Source: Setomelanomma holmii
Taxonomy: Eukaryota > Ascomycota > Dothideomycetes > Pleosporales > Phaeosphaeriaceae
Reading direction: 5' to 3'
Assembly (NCBI GenBank): GCA_010015745.1
Contig: ML978162.1
Location: 248,001 to 312,000, forward strand
DNA: 64,000 nucleotides
The position numbers were made by a program, and so were the translations under genes. Below, piece after piece: positions 10,456 to 22,336 of the stretch. Every line of letters starts with the position of its first letter. Position 1 is the first letter of the stretch. Under the pieces are notes generated by a model. That model saw only the letters and a program-made list of their open reading frames with translations. It made no database searches and was not told the origin of the DNA.

Positions 10456-11948
10456 GTCCACGTGATGTAGAAGAAATTGGGTAACCGTTGAACGTTCTCG
10501 GGTCACGTCAGCTGCAAATAAACGCATAATTCTTGTCTTGACTACAGTAGTATTACTGTCCTTGCTCGTGAGCCTCAGGGGAAGTCCATCTGCTCGTATC
10601 AACTGCCGTAAAGCAATATTGATCGTGATACCCTTGAATGTGAGCTGAAGCAGTGATTGGTATCTCTCGATTTCTCTATCGAAGCAACCTCGCGTCTTGG
10701 CTACTCTTCCCTAGAGACATCATCAGGTCTAGCAATATTTCGTGATCGGTCAAAATTGCTCTCAAAGACCTTCGGTAGCCATACAAGCGACATGATTACT
10801 GTTTTAAGGAGTTAAGATGCTTCACGGTAGTATGTGATTAGGTCCTTATGCTACGATATTAGGATAAATATACTTAGGCTTTGGGTTATATGTGAAAGCA
10901 TGCATGAGCAATCGCGAACGTTTGCTGGATCCAGTGACATAGTGACGGTGATGACCAAGCAATGCGGATTCCCATTGAGGAGGATGCAGCCGGCCTGCAG
11001 TGCCACGAGTGCCTACCTCATTCCTACTTCCATCACTCACCTAAACATTGCACCTTGAGCACATGTTCCCTCTCTTCGATCTGAAAGATCATTGTCTAAT
11101 TAATTGCTTTCATTGCTGCCATAGACTTCCGATAATGGCCGAAGGAGATTTTGAGCACGCGCCCAGAGTGATGCTTTTCGCGTCTTCCAAAACCGCGTCG
11201 CGCGTCGGCGTCTGTCGCACTCATCTGCGGACACTGCGCTCACTTCAAGGTTGATCACCTTGAAGAGTCCGAGACCGAATGAGGTTTTCGCAGGTTCCAT
11301 GCTCATTGTCACTCACGCATCGATTTCACGATTTCATTGGTTGGTCCCTGGCGTTTCAAGATCGCCGCATCAAACACCAGCACGACGCGGATAGAATGCA
11401 TCCACGAAAGCATCCTGGAATGCTCGATTCCGCTTACCTGACTACAAATGTCTGCAACCTTCGATCTTTCCCATTGGCTCACCGTTAAACATGATAACCT
11501 GGTATCAAGGCTTAGCATGTTTCGCAACACCGACTCTTGGCGTTTCACCTCGCTGGGAAGACTAGCATCGCGGCGCGAAAAGGAGCTCTGAATATCCAGG
11601 AAAGTCTTCTGTCTACCCTATATTACTATTGTAGACATTGCGCCAAGAAAGGCGGTCGAATGGGGCACAATTTGGGCTCAAGATGCACTTTGCCCGCTTG
11701 TTGTGTCCCTCTCCGGTGTCAAACAAGTGTGGCATCCTGGCTTCGACGCTTAGGTTGTTTCGCGACCTCCACTACAGCGCTGCAACCTTCGCACTCGCAC
11801 TCCAGTGCATTACATAGAGTACCGGCTGGGCTTAGGACCAGAGAGATACCTATCATACATGCACTGCTGTCGAAGTGGCAGGCTAAACGAACCTCTTTCA
11901 TTCTTCATGATACCCATTTGACTTTCAAGATACCCCAATATTTTAATA
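10456..11948. other. Intergenic, no gene seen
   Basis: About 1.5 kb between two plus-strand genes. A 194-codon plus-strand frame from 11537 runs into the next gene but lacks domain character and is probably chance. The last few hundred bases should contain the promoter and 5' UTR of the large gene that follows. Confidence 0.4.
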
Positions 11949-14900
11949 ATGTATGCTTCAGGCAAGCCGGTATGGTACCTACCATTCGCTCTCCTCGCCT
12001 TCGCTTTCTTCTTTTGCGCGTTTGTCGGCCTTCGTTTCAGCATTCTCGTCCCAAGTCCAAGCACGAGGCACTCAGCAAGCCTCACATCCATCTTCTCCCC
12101 AAACACCATCGATGCGCTTAATCGCGATGGCCGACTGCAAGATGCACTACTTTCTCTTGCTGAAGCAATCGCGGAGACTTCGACGGACCTTGGAGACCTG
12201 TTCCGCTTTCAGCACCTCAAGAGAGCTGGCTCCAATCTGACCGAGGGCGTCATGCAATTGCGTGCGGCACAACGGTCGAAGCTAGCACAACGAGGATTAC
12301 TGCAAGATATGGGTGCGACCTTTGGTCAGATACTGGGCGATGCAGGCGGAGCTGGTGGACTGAATTTGACCGGTGGGTTAAGTGGCATATTAGGTAGTCT
12401 GGGAGGGTCACTCACAGACTCTTTGTCAACACCAGCACTGTTTCTCGGCATTGGCTTGGGGTACGTCCGCTGCGTCAAACACAAATCTATATCTAACAAA
12501 GATCAGTATGGGCACTTCGACTGGCCTAAATCTTACCGACATGCAGGGTGCTAGCGCGCAAGGTGTCAAAGTCGCGAACGCATATAATGCTTCCGCGACA
12601 GGCGTGAATCTGATTGCACAGAACTTTGGATCAGGCGTGGCCGGCGAGATATTGCCGTCCTTTCAGACGTCGAATATTTCTCTAGGTGCAGCGGCCTTCG
12701 CATTGGCAACAGGCATCGGCAATGCGACTGCGTATGGTCTCAATTTGACGCTGCAGAAGGCATTGCCTTCTAACGACTCTGGCATTGAAGCAGTAGCAGG
12801 CAACTTTGGCCTCGGTATTGCGACACCCGTCGTCTCTAACATTGATCTTCAAGCGGTGATGAATGGTTTCAGAGCGACTGGGGCTTCAATGTTCACACAG
12901 CAGCTTCCACAGATCGCTGCCGCTGCTGGACAAGGTCTTGGCGAGGGGACCAGAAATGGCTTGGGTCTTACAGCACCACAATCGCCGTCACGTCTGAAGC
13001 AAGAGGAGTCGACCGGTGATGCTGCTGCCGGCATCGACATCGCATCAACTGTTAGTGCGTTCACAAAGGGCTTGAGCCAATCGTTCCTTACCGGCAGCGA
13101 TCTATCAAAACTCAACCCCTTGGGAGGCACCAACGTTACAAGCATGATCAATTTACAAACAATGCTGCGTCCGCTAGCAGCAGGTGCTGGAGCCGGTATC
13201 GGGATGGGTGTCGCAGTTGGTTTGAACCTCAAGTCTGCGGAGTCGCAACCCACGTTTGGGGGCAACATCACTGGCCAGGACGAGCAGACTGCTTTGATTG
13301 CCGAAGGCTTCGTTGGGAACATGTTGTCGAACTTTTTGACGAACAGCACCGCCCTGCAACAAGCGGGATCTCTGCTTGCATCGAGTCAACCACAGTTCCT
13401 GAAGAATGTTGACGGCGCAAAGGCTGCGGAAGGATTTGCTCGAGGAACCATCGAAGGAGTCATGAGCGCAATGTCTTCTGTTGGAGGCCTGAAGAATTTG
13501 ATTAGCGGTCAAGTACCACCAAATGCGCTCCAAAATGTCCCTGTTCTGCAGCCATCACAGTTTGACGACTCGGTCAATGGGTCAGCCATTGGATTCGCGC
13601 GAGGTTTGACTGGTCCAGGCACCATTCTCGCTGCGGAGGTAATTCGCAACCTTACTGGAGTAACACGAAATGCTACCAGCTCTTCACCAAACCAGGAGCG
13701 CAAAGAGATGGTCCGTGTAGATGATGGTGTTGTAGGTAAGGCACAAACGATCGCCATGTTCAACTCAGTCTCGCTGACTATACACGGTCAGTTCCGTATA
13801 AGCTACTATCGCCACGTCAGGATGCTCCATCCAGCACTACCGCACCCGCAATTGCGCCCGTAATTAACGCCCAAACGCTACAAATGGGCGTTCAGAAAGT
13901 TGCCAACACTGTTACATGCCAAGGGATAGGAGGCCTTGCGGCTGCTGGTCTGGGAGTCATGAACGCAGGCAAGGCCAAAAGTGGAAAGACTAGCAGTGTA
14001 TCGCTTGACCCGAGGGTACTTCAAAGCCTGCCCGATGGGCCAATCATTTTGATTTCTCAGGGCAACAAGTATCAAATTGTGATCAAGCAGGCCAGTATTG
14101 AGATCAATGGGCTAAAGCTTGTTCCATTTGCGGTATTGACTGCATTACACGGTAAGCGATCACTACGTATCCGGAGAATAGCCTTGCTAACATACGTACG
14201 TATTAGTCTTGTTCAGCGTGCTCGCCTTCCTTGTCTTTCTACCACTGTATCTCATTTTTGGAGCGGCATGGCGCTTCTGTGTCCTCGCCGGCCATCCTGT
14301 CAACGAGATCAAAAATCGAAAGTGGCGCATGGGTTTCCTTATCACCTTCGCCATTCTCGGGATATCAGGTATCGTTCTTGGTATGGTAGGCATGGGCAAG
14401 GCGAGGCATTTCAGAGACCAACATGGCGTAAGCAATCTAATCCTTCCTCACGTAGCGTATACTAAGCTGGTTTTAGATCTTCGGCCTCATATCCTTTATT
14501 TTCCTCTTCCCCGCCGTTGCTTCGTCGATCATCCGTCTGCGTACCTCACTCCCACACCCCTCGTCTGCTGCTTTCGCTGGCATCAAAGGCCCTATCGCGC
14601 TCGCCAGAACACCTCAAAAGATCTACCTTATTAGCGGCATGCTCACGCAACTCGTCCTCGCCTTAGGTCAATTCTCCTTCATTCAAGGGTTCTCAACGCT
14701 CCGGTCAATCTCGCTATGTATCATTGACGCCGTACTCAACTCCAGCTCAGCAGCTAACCTCGTTTCAATCTTGCTCATGGTCCAAATCAGCGCCACAGCA
14801 CTCGTCGGCGTACGTGCATGGCTAGAACAGCACATCGCCAAGCGCGAAGCTGCGTCCAACGAGCCCAAGAATCGCAAATCCAGTTTTCAGACATTCGGCT

Positions 14901-15361
14901 TCGATCGCAAAAACGCGCCTCCGCCTCTCAATTTGAGTTTTCGGACCGAGAAACCGAATTTGGTGCAGCGGAGGACGGAGGAGCTGAACGGATACGAAGA
15001 TGATGCGATTAGCACGCCTTTCAATGTCAGGAAGGAAGGCGAGATTGTATCGCCGCTGTCGCCGCGCACGGTTGCGAGGCCGTCGCTGGATACGCCGGGG
15101 AGGTATGATCCGAATACGGGGGTGTATGAGTATGAGATGGAGGGTAATAATAAGTTTAACAATGTCCCGGTGGCGTATCAGTCTCCTTCGCTGGGACAGA
15201 TGGATGCGGGGCCAAAGATGCAAGGCGTCACGACGAAGGATCTTTTTCCGCCGCTGGAAGCTGCTGGGACGACTAGGCAGAATGACGGAGTGGTAGAGGC
15301 AGGACGAGTAAGCTATTCAAGGCCATTCGGAGGCGGGCCAGGAGGCACGGTGCGTATGTGA
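11949..15361 (+). CDS. Large membrane protein: Gly-rich GLNLT-repeat ectodomain plus cytochrome b561-like multi-pass domain
   Basis: Five exons (11949-12460, 12507-13735, 13792-14151, 14207-14427, 14477-15361) join in frame to 1068 residues. An N-terminal hydrophobic segment (FALLAFAFFFCAFVGL) is followed by about 600 residues rich in Gly, Ala, Ser and Asn. In it the pattern G-x-G-x-G followed by GLNLT or a variant recurs (GGLNLTGG, STGLNLTD, TGVNLIA, YGLNLTLQ, VGLNLKSA). Many N-x-T/S sites suggest glycosylation outside the cell. From about residue 700 come several helices (VLFSVLAFLVFLPLYLIFGAA, MGFLITFAILGISGIVLGMV, IFGLISFIFLFPAV) with a HFRDQHG between them, recalling cytochrome b561 domains; that likeness is inference. 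The C-terminal 180 residues are polar and cytosolic. The exact start is less certain than the rest. Confidence 0.75.
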
Positions 15362-15701
15362 GAGCAGGGTTCTGCGAGACAGAACCATCGTAAATATCTG
15401 GCTGAAAATCATCTCATCCTCTCCTACCCTTAATTCATCGTTCTCACATATCCTATCTATTTGGTATTAGGCGTTGCACGACTTCGTGTGATGACATACG
15501 CGACGAAGGGTCTAAAGCGTTCTTGTACTGCGCGATTTCACGGCGTGTCGTACCGTGTATATCATCCAGCTATTTTCGTCCTATCGATACGTTGTCAAGA
15601 TATCTTTGAGCATATAGACGGTCTCCTTTACCTTCGCTGCTCTACTCAGGTTATCGCCAATGCGTTGTTCCTCAGTTTGCTGCCGGCTCCAACCTACAAG
15701 C

Positions 15702-17095
15702 TCATTTGGGATCGCACACTACCAAGAAAGGATGCACAGCTGCGCCAATCCACAATCTGCCAGTCTTTACATCATGTCGCACCGTCGTACTTCCACTAAG
15801 CACTTTCCCTTCTCCGTCCTCCAATACCTTCTCGACGCGATAGTCAACCTTCCTGTTCTCCACATCAACCGTCTTGCGGATCCTCAGCACAGTCGCCGGT
15901 GCGCCCATATTGAGCGGGTCAGCTAAGGCCTTGTATGTCTGTAGATAATATGGAAAGCCAGGGACCCATAAGTCGCCGTTAGCATCTGGAGAGATGTTGT
16001 CGAGCGGCATGCCGGCGTGTATCTCATCGATGAGGTTGAGAGTGTTGTCACTAGTCAGTGAATATACGCGGACACGTCCGTCGACGCTGCTGGGAAGATA
16101 TATCAACCCGTCAAATCCCCTCGTCAGTCCATTAGGAAATTTGAGACCTGGCTTGGGAATGTAGCTCTTCAGCGTGTCAAGGTATTCCTTGTACAATGGC
16201 TGCACAGGCCTCAAGTCCTTGGCTACTTGCTCGTCAGGCTCGGAACCGGTAACAGCGATATGGCATTCTCCAGATAGCGAGCAGAAAGCGACGTTCCCGC
16301 CACCAATGAAGGGATCGAGTTCGCTTCGCAGCCCAGTTTTGGTGCTGTGATCATTCGTGACGAGAAATTCGCCTCCTCCAAGGACAGCAACACGATTAGG
16401 GGTGAGCACTGCAGGCGAGTATACAGTTCGCAGGTGGCGCATGGCTTCCTCGTCTCGCCGCATCTCGAATACATCGATGGTGGAGTTTGCGCCGAGGACG
16501 GAGGCATCAACGATGTTGTTGAAGGGTCCGACAGGTGGGCGCTGATTCACGAAGTAGAAGTTGATAGTATCTCCATCCAGGATTTCAGCATCGAAGCCTA
16601 AAATATCGATGGTGGAGTCACCAGTTGCGCCTGTGTAGCCTAGTGGTCTGATGGCACGGAGATTGAAGAGGCCGTCAGCACCAGGCTCGTCCACATCGAG
16701 CGCGATGAGTTCTGAACCACCTGGTCGACGACCGGTAGCATTGACCTTCTTGATTCTGCTTTCTTGTCAGTACTAGACTCAGACTGTAAAGTACTTTCTG
16801 CGCCGGATTCGATCTTCATAGGGACTTACGCCTGGTTCCATTCCAGCCTGCCCGGACTTGTCCCCGCGCACCCCGCATACAGCGTTCTACCTCCATTATC
16901 AAGCCACAGATCCTCACAACCTTCCAGTCTCGGATGCTCAAGGCGACGACACGAATAAGGAAACTCGTCGATGTTTTGGATTACGCGACCAAAGCCAAAC
17001 GTAGTTTGGAACAGATCGCGAAGAAAGAACTGGTAAAATGATGCGCCCCACGCGACGACCAGCGCGTAGTAGACTTGGGTGGCTACGCTGGGCAT
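15702..17095 (-). CDS. Serum paraoxonase/arylesterase-like lactonase
   Basis: Exons 17095-16830 and 16755-15702 give 439 residues. The N-terminus MPSVATQVYYALVVAWG is a signal-anchor helix, so the enzyme is probably membrane-tethered in the secretory pathway. The body has the six-bladed propeller repeats of the paraoxonase/SMP-30 group: CEDLWLDNGGRTLYAGC, FPNGLTRGFDGLIYLPSS, DNISPDANGDLWVPGFP, RVAVLGGGEFLVTNDHS. Family members hydrolyse lactones and aryl esters with a calcium in the propeller. It starts divergently from the HAD gene 400 bp away and is the left end of a compact metabolic run. The substrate cannot be read from sequence. Confidence 0.85.
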
Positions 17096-17494
17096 TTTGA
17101 GACTACCGCGCCCTTTGAATGTGTAGATGAGAGCAAAAAGGAAAATCAGAACGAAGGTGGACGAACTGCAGTTTGAGCGTTGAAGCAGGGCGGAATCTTA
17201 GGTCAGCTCTCGAAGAAGTCTAGCGCCTGCCGAAATACGCGAAGTCAGGCCTCCCGGGGCACATGCATCGCGCACGTGGGTCTTGGCGTAGCATCTTTGC
17301 TTTTTGAGCCTTTACACAAGTCTCGTTCTAAGAATGTGGCGATAGTGTAGTTATTAGACGATTGGTCGTGAAAGTCTGGATGTCTGACGTCACAGTCCAG
17401 CTGGTCTAGACTTCTCGACCACGGATGTCACTCCAGCTTCTGCTACAACACCACATTTACACTACGATCACTTTCACAAGCACAAACCGCGACA
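17096..17494. promoter_or_regulatory. Shared divergent promoter, paraoxonase and HAD genes
   Basis: A 399-bp space between two divergent starts. It contains a CACGTG near 17272-17277, a possible bHLH site. No TATA box stands out. Co-regulation is inference from the arrangement. Confidence 0.35.
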
Positions 17495-18220
17495 ATGACC
17501 AAATCAGCATCGTTCGACGTGATCGGCACATGCTTCGAATTCGACGAGCCCATCAAAGCAATTCAACAACGACTCGGTCCAAAGCTCAGCACCGCAGCTG
17601 TTGATCCGAAGACGCTCTTCTTCAGCTGGTTCTACGCCGCACAACGCGATTTCACATATGTCAGCCTTTGCGGATCCTACAAGCCCATCGCAGAAGTCCT
17701 CAAGTTGACATTTCGACGCGCGTGCATGGTTGTTGATCTTCCAGCCGATGCTGTCTCGGACGAGGACATTGCCGAGGTAATGAAGGCTTTCAAGAGCATG
17801 GGTCCTAGAGAAAGATTGAAGAATTGCTTCGATGGTTTGAGGAATGCGGGATGGGATGTTCACGGTGTGACCAACGGCGGGAGGGAAGTGTCACTGAATT
17901 ACTACAAAAATGCGAACATCGAATTGGACGGGGAGCACCTGCTGAGCTGTGACGACTTGAAGGTTGCCAAGCCGGATGTTCGGGTGTATGAGAATGCGAA
18001 CCGCCATCTGTCAGCAAAGGGCCTGGGCAAAGACGGAGATGGCGATCGGTGGTTTGTCGCTGCGCATGCGTGGGACCTGATTGCCGCGCGCAAGGCGGGG
18101 TTCAAGACTGCGTATTTGGATTTCGAAGAGCATGATCCTGTCACGGAAGTCTTTGGTAAGTTCGACCTTTATGCCAAGAGCATGGACGAACTTTTGGAGA
18201 AGTTGAAGCAAGTGGCATAA
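17495..18220 (+). CDS. Haloacid dehalogenase type II (HAD superfamily hydrolase)
   Basis: 241 residues, no intron, ATG at 17495. Motif I is SFDVIGT with the nucleophile Asp8. A cap domain follows (FFSWFYAAQRDFTYVSL). Motif II is HGVTNGG, motif III the Lys of AKPDVRVYE (about 159), and motif IV FVAAHAWDLIAARKAGF (about 186-202), a form typical of fungal L-2-haloacid dehalogenase-like enzymes. The fold hydrolyses C-halogen or phosphate esters; the true substrate is unknown. Its stop lies only 44 bp from the stop of the convergent sulfhydrylase gene, so their 3' UTRs must overlap. Confidence 0.88.
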   Translation: MTKSASFDVIGTCFEFDEPIKAIQQRLGPKLSTAAVDPKTLFFSWFYAAQRDFTYVSLCGSYKPIAEVLKLTFRRACMVVDLPADAVSDEDIAEVMKAFKSMGPRERLKNCFDGLRNAGWDVHGVTNGGREVSLNYYKNANIELDGEHLLSCDDLKVAKPDVRVYENANRHLSAKGLGKDGDGDRWFVAAHAWDLIAARKAGFKTAYLDFEEHDPVTEVFGKFDLYAKSMDELLEKLKQVA

Positions 18221-18264
18221 GCCTGAGAAATGAATGAAGCGAGCGGGAAGTAATGTATAGACAT

Positions 18265-19838
18265 TTATGCGCCTACAGTCAGCTGTCGTGTCGCCATCTC
18301 TTTCGTTTCTTTCGGTGTACCATTCGAGATTGGCTTCGGGGCATACAAGGTCCCATCACTTGCATCAGCACTCAGTCCTTTCTTCCATGTGGGTGTCCAA
18401 TCCTTCGCCGGCTTCAGTCCCGCTCCTACAAAGGCCTGTTCAAAGTCATGGATAATGTCGTCAATATGCTCAAGTCCTAAGGAAACCCGAATCAAATCTG
18501 GCGTCACGCCTCCCTTGATCTTCTCCTCATCTGGGATCTGCTGATGTGTCGTACGCCACGGATGGATGATGAGTGTCTTTGCGTCTCCGACATTGGCAAG
18601 GTGGGAACAGAGCTTCAGGTTATCGACCACAGCGGCGACTTCGGCTATGTTTCCTGCGACACCCTATAAAGCGTGAGCTTATTGTTGTATTCATGAAGCT
18701 GTATGAAAGATCCACTCACGAATGTCAGAACGCCTCCTTGGCCTTTGGGTAAAGTGCGTTGAGCTCGCTGGTAGTCTTGATGTGATTCCAGCCCAGGATA
18801 GTTCACCCAATTGACACAAGGATGCTTCTCCAACCACCGTGCCAAAGCAAGAGTGTTGTACACATGTCGCTCAGCTCGAAGCGCGATCGTCTCGAGACCT
18901 TGAAGGAACAGCCAAGCATTGAAAGGACTCATACACGGCCCAAGATCACGCATCGCATCCATGCGCACTTTGGCAGAGAGTGCTTTGAGGCCATATGTGT
19001 CCCAGAAGCGCATGCCATGATACCCATCGGCTGGTTCAGTCCTTGGAATTTGTGTCAGTTCAAGCGCATTGAGACTGTGGTAGTCTCCTCGAACTTACAT
19101 GCAGGGAAACTTGCCGCTCGCCGACCAGTCGAAGTGACCTCCATCAATGATGATACCTCCCATGGACGTTCCGTGGCCGCCGATCCACTTGGTACACGAG
19201 TGCGTGACAATGTCTGCGCCGAGCTGGATGGGTTTGCAGAGATAGCCGCCCATACCAAATGTGTTATCCACGATCAACGGAATACCCGCCTCGCGACAAA
19301 CAATGCTGATCGCCTCTATATCCGGCACATTGAACTGCGGATTCCCGATCGTCTCAATGTACACCGCCCTCGTCTTATCATCGATCGCCTCTTTAATCTT
19401 TTGCGGATCCTGCCCTTCGACAAATTTGCACGGAATGTTGAACTTCTTGAAGTACACCCTAAACTGGTTGAAAGTACCACCATACAAATTCATAGTCGAC
19501 ACAAAGTTGTGCCCCGGCTCGCAAATAGATGTAATGGCCATGAATTGCGCTGCGTGACCGGAAGCTGCTGCGACGGCTCCGACGCCGCCTTCGAGCATGG
19601 CCATGCGCTTCTCGAACACGGAGTTTGTGGGATTGCCCATGCGTGTGTACACATAGCCTTCCTTGCTCCAGGCAAACTTTGAAGCACCGTCGGCTGCGTC
19701 TTCGAAGTTGTAGGAGCATGTCTGGTACAGGGGGAGAGCACGCGAGCCGTTGATTGGATCGGGCTCCTGAGCACCATGCAGGGCGAGTGTTTCGAACTCA
19801 GGCGTCTTGGTGACATTTCCTAGGTGACCGGACACCAT
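18265..19838 (-). CDS. MET17: O-acetylhomoserine sulfhydrylase (PLP Cys/Met metabolism enzyme)
   Basis: Exons 19838-19099, 19041-18720 and 18663-18265 join to 486 residues, a little longer than yeast Met17. Motifs: GYVYTRMGNPTN, MNLYGGTFNQF, ETIGNPQFNVPD, LIVDNTFGMGGY and the PLP lysine in HSCTKWIGGHG (about Lys217), then EPADGYHGMRFWDTYG, SLRAERH-like ALRAERHVYNTLALA, and SHLANVGDAKTLIIHPWRTTH. The enzyme replaces the acetyl group of O-acetylhomoserine with sulfide to make homocysteine, in the cytosol. Some relatives accept other nucleophiles. MET2, which makes its substrate, lies 2.5 kb away. Whether this is the only sulfhydrylase in the genome, or a paralogue with a special role, cannot be seen here. 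Confidence 0.93.
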
Positions 19839-20503
19839 TTTGAGGTATGAAAGGATGATACAAGTTTCACGATTGGAAGAGATGGAAAAGTAGAGATTGG
19901 GTAAGAAAATGCGTTGTCATTACAATCTTAAACAACAAGGGCTTTAGATATATACCGATAAATGCATGTCAGCTTTACTCGCAACGAATAAGCTGTTCGA
20001 AGATCTCGACTGCAACGAAGAGGTTATCGCGGCAATGTGCATGAACATCGGAAGAGGAGATCCGTCCATCAGCATGGCCTATCCAATACAACATGCATGG
20101 CAGTCTTATCATTGCATTGACTTCCCTGGGCTTTCATCGCTGAACTAAGGAGTGATATGATAGGCATTGCAGCCCTGACTGTGATGTTAGTCGTTATATC
20201 TAGAACATGCCGATAGAGATGCCGCTCAATGTCGATGTGCACCCAAGCCGTCAGACCCCCACTACCCCGCAGAATCTGACGTGCAGTGTAAGCTGACTTG
20301 CGTCAGTCATGTAAGGAATATTGAGAAGATATCGCATGGTGCTTTCTTTCTTGTCGCATCACCAATCAAAGCGGAGCACAACACGCGTACAACCACACAG
20401 CACTTGTTTAGTTTGGAGCGGGTCAATTCCAAATGATTGTCGAAAATGGGTTTGTTGATTCTTGAAGATGTATGGACTGCCAGGTGACCCTTGCCATGAC
20501 CGG
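19839..20503. other. Intergenic, sulfhydrylase promoter and nitrilase 3' region
   Basis: About 660 bp with no supported gene. It should contain the sulfhydrylase promoter and the nitrilase terminator region. No clear motif was seen. Confidence 0.35.
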
Positions 20504-21731
20504 TTAGTTGAACGTGACATTTGTCGCGGGCTTCGTGTTGACATTCAGCTCGCTGGACAACGTCAGCTTCTATGTCACTGCACCTAGGTCAGGGACGTAC
20601 AATATGTCAGGCCTCGAGTACGATCCCACAGGATCGAAGTCCATCTGTGTTCGTTAGCAAGCGGCGTGCATATTGAGAATGATACTAACCCTCGACTCAA
20701 TCAATTCATCCTTGGACAAGTCCGCATACACGATACCTGTTTTATCCCAGACGGGCTCTGCGATAAACGTACCCAATGGTCCCACAACGCATGAACCTCC
20801 GTGGCTCAGAATGGCATCCGGAGTCCATAGTGACCCATCAGGCTGCCTATCATGGCTCCCTGGATCGAACGGCGGATAGTCAGATGGAAAGTCAGAAACC
20901 TTGCAGAACTGGTTGACTGATATGACAAAGCATCGTCCTTCTTTAGCAATGTGCTGCATCGATGCGGTCCAGCTTGGTAGATCATCGGCATTGGGCGCAA
21001 TGTAAATCCTGCAGCCACTATCAGTAAGAGCTATTTCGGCCACTGAAAGGGAGGCTACGCACTCGATGCCTTGCTGATAGAGTGCTAGTCGTGCCGCTGG
21101 CATGTAGTTCTCCCAGCAGGTTAGACTGCCTATCTTGCCGAGCTCGGTGTTCACGACTTTGAGCCCGTCTCCTGCACCGCTGCCCCAGACTAGTCGCTCT
21201 GCTGCGGTTGGTATCAACTATCTCCCGTCATTCATCTCATCTCTGTCAGTAGAGGTTGACTACTACCTTGCGATGAATGCTGAGCAATGTGCCATCTTTG
21301 CCGATCAGGACAGAAGCACAGTACAGAGTCGTGCCGCCGATATTATTCTTTTCTATGATGCCGATGGACAGGAGTACTTGATTCCTCTCTGCAATAGCTT
21401 GAACAGCCTCAAACTGCGGCGAGCTCAAGCTGATGGCGGACTCGTGATACTTCGCGTACCACTTCCGGCCTCGAGGCTCTCGTGCACCAATGGTAGCATC
21501 GAAATTGTAGCGCCAGGGGTATGCGGATAGAAAGCCTTCTCTGCAATTTTTTAGGTAAGGGTATCAAATTACAATGCGAGTGTGTTGTGCTCCTTACGGA
21601 AATACTATGAGTTCAGCGCCGGCTTTCGCAGCTTCAGCAGCATAGTGCGCGATCTTCTCGATGCTTTTGTGTAGATCAAAAGACACTGGTGCTGCCTGCA
21701 CGGCAGCGACTTTGACAATCTGCGTACGCAT
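20504..21731 (-). CDS. Nitrilase (C-N hydrolase family, branch 1)
   Basis: Six exons (21731-21598, 21540-21267, 21217-21063, 21008-20690, 20644-20601, 20552-20504), all phases consistent, give 324 residues. The start is the ATG of MRTQIVKVAAVQAAPVSF; upstream frame has no ATG. The catalytic triad is visible: Glu46 in VFPEGFLSAYPW, Lys136 in SIHRKLIPTAAERL, Cys170 in GSLTCWENYMPAARLALY. YIAPNADDLPSWTASMQHIA and YSRPDIFELNVNTKP match plant and fungal nitrilases. Such enzymes turn R-CN into the acid and ammonia; close relatives include beta-cyanoalanine nitrilase and cyanide hydratase. It lies between the two O-acetylhomoserine genes and diverges from MET2, suggesting a shared pathway. Confidence 0.9.
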
Positions 21732-22336
21732 CTTTTGATCTAAGAATGAATCGTTGTCTTGGTGGCTGCGAGGATATGAGTCTTCGAGACCCACTAGTAG
21801 ATGTCATCTAGTCACGGCTGTATCCTCAGTCCCGAACTACAACAATACAGCCCAAACTCGCCTGCGCTAGCTTACACATGCATCGGCACTAGTTTTCTGA
21901 TTCTCCATATTACCCCAGTGCCGAAGATAGGCGCGCAATCGGCAAGTCGATCCTCCACGCGGAGATCATGAATGTTCGGGCATACGATAACGATAACGCG
22001 GCATTGGTGACTTTCCGGCATGTCGCAACTGTTGATTTGTGGTGAGCATCGAGAACACGACTGGAATGACGTGCTTTCTGAAGACCACGTGGATTGGTGG
22101 TGCTGAAAGTCTCGACTTGGACTGGCTTGATCTTACCCGACATAAGGGCCGGACCACAAGCGTGACTTCAAGTACCAAAGCTGCCGCTCAAAACTGTGCG
22201 GTGTTTCAAAATACTGTAGGCGTTCTCGTGAGACTTATAGTGGCTGGAGGCTCACACCTTGTTGAGCAATTGCTATTATTAAGTCAATGTCGAGTCTTAG
22301 TCCTGTACATATAGGCAGTGAGCTGCCTGCTGATAT
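21732..22336. promoter_or_regulatory. Divergent promoter between nitrilase and MET2
   Basis: A 605-bp space between divergent ATGs. It contains CACGTG at 22086-22091, the core bound by the bHLH factor Cbf1 in yeast sulfur-gene promoters. Whether this species uses that site is unknown. Confidence 0.4.
22086..22091. promoter_or_regulatory. CACGTG bHLH-type site upstream of MET2
   Basis: CACGTG lies 246 bp before the MET2 ATG and 355 bp from the divergent nitrilase ATG. In yeast the same hexamer recruits Cbf1 and Met28/Met4 to sulfur genes. One hexamer alone is weak evidence. Confidence 0.35.

Noticed and set aside
11537..12121. A 194-codon plus-strand open frame
   Set aside because: It overlaps the start of the large gene in another frame, has no domain and an unlikely composition.
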